This document shows positions 1-7,932 of a DNA stretch of 49,895 nt, one piece after another. The translations under genes and the position numbers were made by a program. The stretch is from assembly GCA_027451445.1 (NCBI GenBank), contig DAIDJG010000497.1:1-49895 (forward strand), in the 5' to 3' direction. The notes beneath the pieces are model-generated. The model saw nothing but the letters and a program-made list of their open reading frames with translations. It had not been told where the DNA came from and searched no databases. Position 1 is the first letter of the stretch, and every line of letters starts with the position of its first letter. Source of the DNA: Singulisphaera sp. GTDB lineage: Bacteria; Planctomycetota; Planctomycetia; Isosphaerales; Isosphaeraceae.

Positions 1-3000
1 ATCGGCGCCACCGTGATTCCCGACGAGCTGGTCATCCCCTGGATGCTCCAGTACCTGAAGCGCAAAAACGGCCACCGCTCGCCCAACAAGATCGCCATCC
101 TGACCGAGTCGGATACCTCCTACGGCCGCTCCATGGAAACCGTCGACGCCAAAAAGGTCGCGAAACCGGCGCCGGGTGCCTCCCATGGCCAATCCAAAGA
201 TGACCTTGACGACAAATGTGCCCCGAAACCGGCGCCGGATGCTGTCGGTGACGCATCCAAGGCCGACACCGACGACAAGGATGTTCCCGACAATGTGACG
301 AACATGAAGTTCCCGTTCCGGATCTCGCAGCTCCGTTCGGTCTTCGAGAAGAGCCGATTGCAGCGTGAGAAGGGGATTCCGATCCTCCCCCGCCCCCGGA
401 GCAAGCTCCGCGTCCCGCTCGACGACACCGGCAACCCCCGCGACATCGTGCCGGCCCTCTCGCCCGAGATGACAGCCACCACCGACGAGTTCCTCCTCGC
501 CAAGATCCTCACCACGATCTCGCACGAGGAGTTCCGCTACGTCGGCATCTTCGGTACCGATGTACGCGATACCCTCTTCCTTGCCGAGCTGGTCCGCGAG
601 TTCTGTCCCGACGTCCAGTTGTTCACGAACACATGCGACGTCCTGCTCGCCCACCCCGATTACAGCAGCCAGTTGCGCGGGATGGTGGTGGCGTCGACCT
701 ACCCGCTCAACTCCTCGACCCAACCGTGGACCTACCCTTATCGGGGTGACCGCGACCGCCGCCAGTTTCACCAGCAAGGGGACGAGGGGGTCTACAACGC
801 CACCCTCCTTCATTTCATCGACGACGGCGGCCGGCACACCCTCACCGCCAAGGGGAACGCCCGCGAGCGGTTGTTCGACTACGGGCCTCCCACCCTGGCA
901 CTCATTTCGGGCAACGCGGACGACCTGCTCAACCCGGTCGACGTTGAGCAGCGTCCACCCCTTTGGATCGGCGTTGTCGGCCAGCGCGGAATCTGGCCCG
1001 CGGAATACGTCGTCCCTCGCGAGCCGTGCGACATCAAGCGCTACAAACAATACGTGGTCCCCGTTCGGCACGTGCCCCGGCCCAAGCCAGTCGTTGCCTC
1101 CAACGTTCGGCCCGTCGACAAGTCGTACCGAATCCTCAGGCTCCTGCCTCGCTACACCTGGAGTTGGGGCTCGGCGTTCGTGATGTTCAGCGTGTTGGTC
1201 TGGCTCATCCTCACGGCCAACGCTCGGTTGCTCCGCGAGCGCCTCGAGCGGATCGATGGGCGGCAGGTGCCCAGGCAAACGGAAAAAGGGTTCCGCCTGC
1301 TGGTGGAACTTCTTCGACCCACTCGCGCCGGTTCGACCAGGCAGGAGCTCTACCTCGGCCTGGGATGGCTGACGATGGCCGTTCTCTACTTTTACATCGC
1401 CTTGCCCTGCCTGATCCCGCCCTTCCGATCGGCCTGGTCGCTGGCCCTCGTGACTCACCTCGCGTCGCCCGACGATTACCTCAACTGGACCTTCATCCTC
1501 CTGACGCCAATCATCGCCGGAGTGACCGTGATCTGCATCGGCCTGTTCGCGTGGGCGCAAGCCATGGTCCGTTTCCAGCAACCCCCCGCCCCCGTCCATT
1601 TGCGACCCGAATCGCTTCAGGAACGGATCTCCTGGACGTTGCCGCTCATCCTCACACCAATGGTGATGGGCCTCTTGCTCGTGCCGGTCTTGCGCAGGTG
1701 GTTCAGCGAACAGACCGTCGCGGAGACGCTTCGGGGGAGCGTTACCGATCTGGTCGACTTCGAACGAACCCTCCACCTGAGCGACGGCGTCTCGAGCCTC
1801 ACCCCGGCCCTCTGCCTCGGTCTCATCAGCCTCTTCTGGTTCCAGTGCCAGCTCAAGCGGATATACCTGATCGATCGCCTCCAGGCCGACGGCCCATTCG
1901 GCACGCTGCCGGAAGCCGCAAACCGCCCGATCCGAGTCATCTGGAGCGACCTCGGCGAGGTCGGCTCCGTGCTCTACCGCATCCGTCGCCGCGCCCAAAA
2001 AATCAACCTGATCCTCGAAAACTGGCATCCCGTCTTCGGAGCCCACACGACATTCCTTCTCGGTGGCTTCGTCGTTTGCTTCGCCGCTCTCCGGCTGATC
2101 CAGAAATTCATCCCCACCATTGACGGGCTGGCTTACAGCGGAATCATGCTGGCGTTTTTCTTCTCCTTCGCGCTCGCAATCCTCTCGACGTTCGCCCGCT
2201 TCGTCATGGTCTGGGCCAACCTGCAGAAGCTGTTTCGCGAAATCGCCTTGCTCCCCATCTTGCAAGCGTATGACCGGCTCCCCTTGAGCTTCTCGCAGCT
2301 CTACGGCCGTTACCTTGACGAATTCGAGCCCCGACTTTCGAACCTGACGTTCTCCGTTCAGCAGTGGGCACAAGTCGCGCGGCACTTCGACCCTGCCTTG
2401 CGCACAATCCGCGCCAGTATCTGCTCGGCCCGTCACGGATCGCCTCCCGCTGCCGCGATGGCCCTCGTCGATCAGATCACGCGCGACGTCAAGCGGACTC
2501 CCGCCAGCCCCGGCCCGGAAGCCGCCGAAGACATCCTCGCGCTCTATCACCAGGAGATCGCGAACCGGGGCGAGTTCGGCGACCTCGCTCAGGGCGAAAC
2601 CCGCACCGGCCTGATCGCGGCGTCGGCCGCCTGCCTCAGGATCCTGATCTCGTCGTGGCGTTCCACCCCGCTGCTCGAGGGCTATCCTGACCCGCGTGCC
2701 GCCTCGACAAACACCAGTGCGCCCAGCCCGCCCTCGCCGGATTGGCTGAAACTGGCCGAAGAGCTGGTCGCCCTGGAGATCGTCAACTATGTGAGCCAGT
2801 TCACCATTCATCTCCGGAACCTGGCCCGCTTCCTCACCGTCGGCCCCTTGCTGCTCCTCCTGACGGTCGCCTCGTACCCCTTCCAGCCCGCCCGGCTCCT
2901 GATGGTCCTCGTGGGGACCGTCGCCCTTATCGTCGTGTTTTCGCTCGTCTATGTGTACATTCAGCTCGATCGCGACGAGTTCCTCAGCCGAGTGTCGCGC

Positions 3001-3153
3001 ACGGTGCCCAACCAGATCACGTTCGACCGCACGTTCTGGACCACGATCCTGACGAACATTCTTCCCCTCCTGGGCATCGCGATCGCCCAGTTCCCCGACC
3101 TCTCCGACGCCCTTTCGAATATGCTCGAGCCGATTTTCCGCTTGCTCCGCTGA
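1..3153 (+). CDS. Multi-pass membrane protein with periplasmic-binding-like N-terminal region, 5' end outside window
   Basis: The frame is open from the first base, so the gene begins upstream; the GTG at 13 is only the first in-window start codon. The visible part has 1050 codons. Residues 1-380 look like a branched-chain-amino-acid-receptor-type periplasmic-binding fold (repeated 'GIFGTD' and 'MVVAST' beta-alpha segments), interrupted by a low-complexity Lys/Asp/Pro insert near 50-95. About ten hydrophobic segments follow (approx. 387-407, 450-475, 497-525, 545-570, 600-622, 684-703, 712-738, two between 944 and 984, and 1012-1035), with soluble loops between them. A role as a large sensor or transport-linked membrane protein is inference; no catalytic motif was recognised. 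A GC-rich inverted repeat follows the stop codon. Confidence 0.75.
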   Translation: MGATVIPDELVIPWMLQYLKRKNGHRSPNKIAILTESDTSYGRSMETVDAKKVAKPAPGASHGQSKDDLDDKCAPKPAPDAVGDASKADTDDKDVPDNVTNMKFPFRISQLRSVFEKSRLQREKGIPILPRPRSKLRVPLDDTGNPRDIVPALSPEMTATTDEFLLAKILTTISHEEFRYVGIFGTDVRDTLFLAELVREFCPDVQLFTNTCDVLLAHPDYSSQLRGMVVASTYPLNSSTQPWTYPYRGDRDRRQFHQQGDEGVYNATLLHFIDDGGRHTLTAKGNARERLFDYGPPTLALISGNADDLLNPVDVEQRPPLWIGVVGQRGIWPAEYVVPREPCDIKRYKQYVVPVRHVPRPKPVVASNVRPVDKSYRILRLLPRYTWSWGSAFVMFSVLVWLILTANARLLRERLERIDGRQVPRQTEKGFRLLVELLRPTRAGSTRQELYLGLGWLTMAVLYFYIALPCLIPPFRSAWSLALVTHLASPDDYLNWTFILLTPIIAGVTVICIGLFAWAQAMVRFQQPPAPVHLRPESLQERISWTLPLILTPMVMGLLLVPVLRRWFSEQTVAETLRGSVTDLVDFERTLHLSDGVSSLTPALCLGLISLFWFQCQLKRIYLIDRLQADGPFGTLPEAANRPIRVIWSDLGEVGSVLYRIRRRAQKINLILENWHPVFGAHTTFLLGGFVVCFAALRLIQKFIPTIDGLAYSGIMLAFFFSFALAILSTFARFVMVWANLQKLFREIALLPILQAYDRLPLSFSQLYGRYLDEFEPRLSNLTFSVQQWAQVARHFDPALRTIRASICSARHGSPPAAAMALVDQITRDVKRTPASPGPEAAEDILALYHQEIANRGEFGDLAQGETRTGLIAASAACLRILISSWRSTPLLEGYPDPRAASTNTSAPSPPSPDWLKLAEELVALEIVNYVSQFTIHLRNLARFLTVGPLLLLLTVASYPFQPARLLMVLVGTVALIVVFSLVYVYIQLDRDEFLSRVSRTVPNQITFDRTFWTTILTNILPLLGIAIAQFPDLSDALSNMLEPIFRLLR

Positions 3154-3154
3154 G

Positions 3155-3191
3155 CGCGCGCGAATGAGTCTGAGCCGACCTTTCGCGCGCG
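3155..3191 (+). terminator. Possible intrinsic terminator hairpin
   Basis: A perfect 10-bp inverted repeat CGCGCGCGAA / TTCGCGCGCG (3155-3164 and 3182-3191) with a 17-nt loop begins one base after the stop of the membrane-protein gene. There is no clear U-tract after it, so termination is only likely. Confidence 0.4.
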
Positions 3192-3306
3192 AGTCAGCCC
3201 AACCCCGCTCGGCGCCGGACTTGGCCAGCCGTAAGCGCCCCCCTATGATTCTGGTCCAGGAGAAGGGCGGTTGACCCGCCTTGCAGAAAACCCGAGGACG
3301 AGCCCT

Positions 3307-4392
3307 ATGGCCAGCCTGTTCGAGCCGTTTCGCGTGAAAGAGATCACCCTGCGGAACCGCATTGCCGTTTCGCCGATGTGCCAGTATTCGTCGGACAACG
3401 GCTTCCCGACCGACTGGCACCTCGTCCATCTCGGTTCCCGAGCCGTCGGTGGTGCGGCCCTGGTGATGGTGGAGGCCTCGGCCGTCACGCCCGAAGGCCG
3501 GATCAGTCCCTGGGACAGCGGCATCTACCTCGACGACCACGTGCCCCCGTTCGCCCGGATCGCCCGCTTCGTCAAGGACCAGGGGGCCGTCCCCGGCATC
3601 CAGCTCGCCCACGCCGGCCGCAAGGCGAGCTCCCAGCGCCCCTGGGACGGCGGCGCCCACCTGGACGCGACCCAGGGCGGCTGGGACACCATCGCCCCCT
3701 CCGCCATCCCCTTCGGCGACAACCTCCCGAAGGTCCCCCACGCGATGACCCTCGACGACATCGCGCGCATCCAGTCCGCCTTCGTCGCCGCGGCCCAGCG
3801 CGCCCTGGCGGCGGGCTTCGAGTGGCTGGAGCTCCACTACGCCCACGGCTACCTCGCCCACGAGTTCTACTCGCCGCTCGCCAACCAACGGACCGACCAC
3901 TACGGCGGCCCCTTCGAGAACCGCATCCGCTTCCTCCTCGAGACCTTCACCGCCGTCCGCCGCGTCTGGCCCGAGCGCCTGCCCCTGACCGTCCGCCTCT
4001 CCGTGACCGACTGGATCGATGGCGGCGTGACCGTCGACGAATCCATCGCCCTGGTGCGTCTGCTGAAGGAAGCCGGCCTCGACCTCCTCGACGTGAGCCA
4101 GGGGTTCGTCACCCCCGACATCTCCCACGTCCCCTGGGGCCCCGGTTTCATGATCCCCGTCGCCGGTCGGATCCGCCGTGAAGCCGGCGTCCCGATCGCC
4201 GTCGGCTGGCTGATCACCGATCCCCACCAGGCCGAAGACGCCGTGCGCGACCAACATACCGACCTCGTCATGCTCGCCCGCGAGATGCTCCGCGACCCCT
4301 ACTGGCCCTACCACGCCGCCCTCCAACTGGGCGACGACCGCGCCGCATCCCTCCTCCCCATCCAGTACGCCCGCGCTGTCAAACCGCGCTAG
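3307..4392 (+). CDS. NADH:flavin oxidoreductase, old yellow enzyme family (YqjM/NamA-like)
   Basis: This 361-residue protein is a full-length FMN-dependent ene-reductase of the YqjM/XenA branch, which reduces activated C=C bonds using NAD(P)H in the cytoplasm. The N-terminus carries the 'NRIAVSPMCQYS' stretch, with Cys25 and Tyr27 matching YqjM Cys26/Tyr28. The substrate-binding pair is in 'HYAHGY' (His177, His180), followed by 'NQRTDHYGG' and the C-terminal flavin-phosphate region. ATG 3307 is chosen over an upstream TTG at 3271 because GAGGA at 3294-3298 sits 8 nt before it and family homology begins with 'LFEPF'. It appears to be monocistronic. The physiological substrate cannot be told from the sequence. 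Confidence 0.93.
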   Translation: MASLFEPFRVKEITLRNRIAVSPMCQYSSDNGFPTDWHLVHLGSRAVGGAALVMVEASAVTPEGRISPWDSGIYLDDHVPPFARIARFVKDQGAVPGIQLAHAGRKASSQRPWDGGAHLDATQGGWDTIAPSAIPFGDNLPKVPHAMTLDDIARIQSAFVAAAQRALAAGFEWLELHYAHGYLAHEFYSPLANQRTDHYGGPFENRIRFLLETFTAVRRVWPERLPLTVRLSVTDWIDGGVTVDESIALVRLLKEAGLDLLDVSQGFVTPDISHVPWGPGFMIPVAGRIRREAGVPIAVGWLITDPHQAEDAVRDQHTDLVMLAREMLRDPYWPYHAALQLGDDRAASLLPIQYARAVKPR

Positions 4393-5406
4393 CCCGGGGC
4401 GAGGGCGTGCGAACGCTGCCGCCCTCGACGCCTCGCACCCACTTGGGATTCTGAGTAATCTCGACAGGTTACGATGTTGAGGCACCGAGAAAAGAGGAGG
4501 TTTCGTAAGGGATCGCCAAATGATGCGCGATTTCCGTGATGGTGCCGTCGACATGGACGGGTCCGCGTCCTGGGCCAAATTCGGTCGCGTAGTCTGCGTA
4601 TTCGCCCCAATCTTCTGAGCCTCAGTTCGGAAAACGCCTCCGAAATTCACGAAATATCCGAGATATACCCCCCTGGGGGCGTTCATCGCGGCATTCCCGC
4701 CTTTTTGAGCCACCATCGCCGACGGCTGCACATCGGCGATTGGGCTGTGCCTCCCTGTGCGGAAAATGGGAGGCCTGGGCATTCTGGCGGACTGCCCGTG
4801 GTTCCGAATCCCGTTATTCGGAACTGCAGACCCTGAATTCCCAATGGGTTCCGAATTACCGAATCGCCGACACAACATTGTCGACGACAGTTGTAACCTA
4901 CGTGAAGACCGGTCAACGATCGCGCGCGGTCCCATCATCTGAGCGGCGAATCCCGGCGTGTCTGGTTTCATTAAGCGGTTTGCTCTGTGTGGCGCGCGAA
5001 CCGTAGTTTCCCTCGCGCACGTTGGCGGGCCCGCCCCATGCGTCGTGCGCTGGACCCACGTGGATGAACTGGCCGTGATGAAACTTGCTGGCCACACGAT
5101 GCACCGACCCTCGCGTACTTTTTTCTGACCGACGGGTGGCCGCGTGGCGCTCGGCCTCGCGGTGCGAAGAAGGGTTACCTGAACGTTCGATACTTGATAT
5201 ACGTCCGTCGGCGTCGAATATTCGCAAGAAAAATCGGCGAGCCCACGGATTTTTGCGAGGGGAAGTGGTCACGCACCCGAGTCGCGTTCTGCAGAATCGA
5301 CGATCCCCTTCGCCGATCGAGGAAGAGCCAATATTGAGAGCGAACCGGCGATTCCCCTCTGTCGACACTCCGGACTCGCCGACGATCCCGTAAGGACGCC
5401 CCAGAA
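4393..5406. other. Gene-poor intergenic region with short dyads
   Basis: No convincing gene was found in this kilobase; the short ORFs here have no recognisable motif or start context. It holds two perfect dyads, ATCGCCGA(10 nt)TCGGCGAT at 4715-4740 and GTTCCGAAT(6 nt)ATTCGGAAC at 4801-4824. A third direct copy of the GTTCCGAAT half-site lies at 4848-4856. The promoter of the next gene is presumably near the right end. Confidence 0.5.
4801..4856. repeat. Inverted repeat plus extra half-site
   Basis: Nine-base arms GTTCCGAAT (4801-4809) and ATTCGGAAC (4816-4824) form a perfect dyad with a 6-nt spacer. The half-site recurs in direct orientation at 4848-4856. It could be a protein-binding site or a decayed repeat, and there is no adjacent regulator to assign it to. 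Confidence 0.4.
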
Positions 5407-6060
5407 ATGACGATTCGCTTTTCCTGTCCGTCGTGCGGCGCAGTGGGCGCTGTGAACGCCGCGTCCGCCGGTCGGCGGGCGCGCTGCAAGCATTGCGGGG
5501 AGCGCTTCGTCATTCCTCACGCCACCGAGACGGACACCGAGGGCTACTCGCTCAAGGAACCCGAGCAGCCAGCCGCCAGGTCCGTCGCGGCGAGTAGCGA
5601 CCCGCAGTCGACATTCGTCTCATCGAGGGGGGAAGAGACCACCGTCTCTCGTCCGCCGCGTAAGTCCAAGGACGCCGGCCGGCCGTCGAGAGCCAAATCC
5701 GCTCGCAAGCGGCAGGTGGAATTCCCCTGGCGGCGATGGCTCCTCGGTGCGGCAATCGGTGCCGTGCTCGTGCTGGTTGCGATCGCTCTCTTCGCTCCTC
5801 GCGGAACCATCATCGCGGGGAGTGCGCTGATCATCATCGGCTGCTTGATGATCCTGGTCGGATATGGCGCCGGCGCGTTCGGGGCGTTCTCCGAAGACTT
5901 TCTCTACGGCATGCTCTACCTCTTCGTTCCGCTCTACGCGGGTTACTATCTGCTCACGCGTTGGGACGACCTCTGGATCTGGTTCTCTTGCGCGACGGCG
6001 GGTGTTGGGCTCACCATGCTGGGAACCGAAATCCTCCGGTGGAGTGGGGTGGCCGCGTAG
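5407..6060 (+). CDS. Zinc-ribbon (MJ0042-like) membrane protein
   Basis: The 217-residue protein opens with a two-CxxC zinc ribbon (Cys7, Cys10, Cys27, Cys30; 'CPSCG ... CKHCG'), like the MJ0042-type ribbon common in Planctomycetes. A polar, probably disordered linker follows (about 40-105), then four hydrophobic segments (about 112-130, 136-160, 163-182 and 186-208). The pattern suggests a cytoplasmic ribbon tethered to the inner membrane. The function is unknown. The gene stands alone between the gene-poor region and the convergent DUF3037 gene. Confidence 0.75.
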   Translation: MTIRFSCPSCGAVGAVNAASAGRRARCKHCGERFVIPHATETDTEGYSLKEPEQPAARSVAASSDPQSTFVSSRGEETTVSRPPRKSKDAGRPSRAKSARKRQVEFPWRRWLLGAAIGAVLVLVAIALFAPRGTIIAGSALIIIGCLMILVGYGAGAFGAFSEDFLYGMLYLFVPLYAGYYLLTRWDDLWIWFSCATAGVGLTMLGTEILRWSGVAA

Positions 6061-6179
6061 ACGCTCCGAACCGGGGGATCAGAGCAAAGCGCTATGGTCG
6101 ATGACGCCAACCGGTCGCATGAAGGAAATCGCGCTCGGTCGACGTGCCCCGTCTCGTTTCCTGAAAGGTACTCGCCAGG

Positions 6180-7001
6180 TCAGACTCCGACCGTGTCAAG
6201 TTCCCTGCCGTGAACTCGAATCTCCGTGATGAGCTCGTCCACCTCGTTGGTTGCGTAGAGCTTGACTCGCCCTTGTTGGAGAATCCGCCTCACGTCTTCT
6301 CGGACCTCGTTCTCATTGGTCCGAAACTGCCCCACGACGACCAGTTCGAGTGCCCCGAACGTTTTGTGAGGATGCTCGTAGAGCGCAAGACCCTCGATCG
6401 CATGGGAACTGGCGGTTCTCCTCACCTGATCCGGGTTGCTCGCCTGGAAGCTCACAGGCTGAATCAGGTTGAAACGACCGTTCATGTAACCAAACGGGAA
6501 TTCGATCTCCCGCCGGAGGCTGGGGACCTCGATCGCAATGTCCTGCTTCAGCTTGGGACCGAGCTTCGCCTTGAGTAGCTGATCCGTGATGCGTTTCCGG
6601 AAACCTTTGACGGCTGGTGTCTGCTTGCGCTCTCCGACGACTTCGTCAAAGAGTTCCTCAATGTCCTTATGAGGGTCTCGGACCGTGAACGGGCGAGGGA
6701 TCGTGAGTTGGAGACTGTTGCCGCGACGTTGTCCGAAGGCCTTCAGGTCTTCCACGTTTCGGAAGTCCTTTCCTTCGATCTCAAGCCGTTCCTTGATGCC
6801 CTGCTTGTACGAGTTGACTCGTGACCAGTCGAAGGCCCGCTTGCCGAAAAACCGTTGGATTCGGGAATTATCCCCGGCAATGCGAACTTCCAGGGCGTTC
6901 AGCTCTGGGCAGAACAGAACGACGCCAACGTTCGCCGCCTCAAGGCGGGCCTGGTCGGGACAGAACTGAATCAGGGAGTAGTAGCCCTTTGTCGGTTTCA
7001 T
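6180..7001 (-). CDS. DUF3037 family protein
   Basis: This 273-residue protein begins 'MKPTKGYYSLIQFCPD', followed by 'EAANVGVVLF'. Both are hallmarks of DUF3037, a family of unknown function. Its ATG (7001-6999) overlaps the TGA of the upstream HipA-like gene in an ATGA junction, so the two are translationally coupled. It is the last gene of the minus-strand operon. DUF3037 genes paired with HipA-like kinases suggest a functional unit, but whether DUF3037 is substrate, regulator or antitoxin is unknown. No membrane segment or DNA-binding motif is evident. Confidence 0.8.
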   Translation of the reverse strand: MKPTKGYYSLIQFCPDQARLEAANVGVVLFCPELNALEVRIAGDNSRIQRFFGKRAFDWSRVNSYKQGIKERLEIEGKDFRNVEDLKAFGQRRGNSLQLTIPRPFTVRDPHKDIEELFDEVVGERKQTPAVKGFRKRITDQLLKAKLGPKLKQDIAIEVPSLRREIEFPFGYMNGRFNLIQPVSFQASNPDQVRRTASSHAIEGLALYEHPHKTFGALELVVVGQFRTNENEVREDVRRILQQGRVKLYATNEVDELITEIRVHGRELDTVGV

Positions 7002-7840
7002 AGGTTGGACTCCGCCTCGTCCGTGAGACCGGCCGGCCCGTCAACTGGGCAAAGCTTATCCATTATAGAAGATGCCAGGAAGGCGGCTCTAGAGACGAGA
7101 AGCTGAATGAGCGCTTCGTGGGTTAGAGCGTCCATATCCCACTCCACCGGAATCCCTTGCGTCAGCGCCTCTGCGTCGTGCTTCGTGAATGACCGAAGCT
7201 TCTCGACGGACTGGGCAACGACGTCGCGGCTCAACCAGGGCAGGAACTCCGGGAACAACCCATAGATCCGCTCGTCCTTCACACAACCGATGTTGGCGAG
7301 CTTGGGGCTTAAAGGCTTGCCGCAAGTGAAGCAGTGTGAGTGGTCCATGGCACGGAGGAGGAGATAACCGGGCGGTGCGTCCTCACTCAGATAAACATTG
7401 TTTCGGTTGATCCTTTGACCATCAGGTGAATGCCGGTCACAGTTGAGGACCCAGGTGTCGAACACAACCAGTCGGCTGATATCACCCGGATTTGCCAGTT
7501 GCTTGAGCTGACGATCTATACCGCCCCAAACATCCCCTGGATCGAACTTCGTAATGAACGCCGGTCCGGGTTCGACTTCGCCGTCTTCGAAGAATTTGAG
7601 CCCATACTCGGCGACGACCCGGATCGTTCCGAAGTCGAAGGTAGGGAGTCCGAACCATTCGGCCAGCCGAGTGCCGATGAGCTCACAAACCAGGACGTGA
7701 GGACCTTCGGGGTTCCCCATCGCTTTAAGGAACGCTGAGCCTTGATCCGTCTGCACCCTGAGGACCCGTGTACCCGTCTTCAGGGCATCTTCCTGCTTCC
7801 TGATGAAAGTGGGACGCCATTGTCCCCGCCGCGAGGTCAT
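6998..7840 (-). CDS. HipA-like kinase domain protein
   Basis: The 280-residue protein has the HipA/PI3K-like kinase signature. Lys39 lies in 'AFLKA' (ATP binding). The catalytic loop is 'NCDRH' (Asp135, His137) with Asn148 following in 'NRNNVY', and the metal-binding Asp166 is in 'MDHSHCF'. It is shorter than canonical HipA (about 440 aa) and lacks the HipA N1 subdomain, so it belongs with the compact 'HipA family kinase' group. Protein Ser/Thr kinase activity is inferred. It lies 92 bp after the methyltransferase stop and overlaps the DUF3037 start by 4 bp. A canonical HipB-type antitoxin with an HTH is absent, so DUF3037 is the likely partner. Confidence 0.82.
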   Translation of the reverse strand: MTSRRGQWRPTFIRKQEDALKTGTRVLRVQTDQGSAFLKAMGNPEGPHVLVCELIGTRLAEWFGLPTFDFGTIRVVAEYGLKFFEDGEVEPGPAFITKFDPGDVWGGIDRQLKQLANPGDISRLVVFDTWVLNCDRHSPDGQRINRNNVYLSEDAPPGYLLLRAMDHSHCFTCGKPLSPKLANIGCVKDERIYGLFPEFLPWLSRDVVAQSVEKLRSFTKHDAEALTQGIPVEWDMDALTHEALIQLLVSRAAFLASSIMDKLCPVDGPAGLTDEAESNL

Positions 7841-7932
7841 GAAAGCTGCCCTTGGAAGGCTTGGTTGAGAGCGGCCCGTCGAGCTCTCCGTCTAACTTAC
7901 CAACAGACCGGCAAGATGCCCGTCCTCCTTCC

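Noticed and set aside
4913..5368. 151-residue minus-strand ORF in the gene-poor region
   Set aside because: No start context, no motif, and a Ser/Arg-rich composition typical of chance frames.
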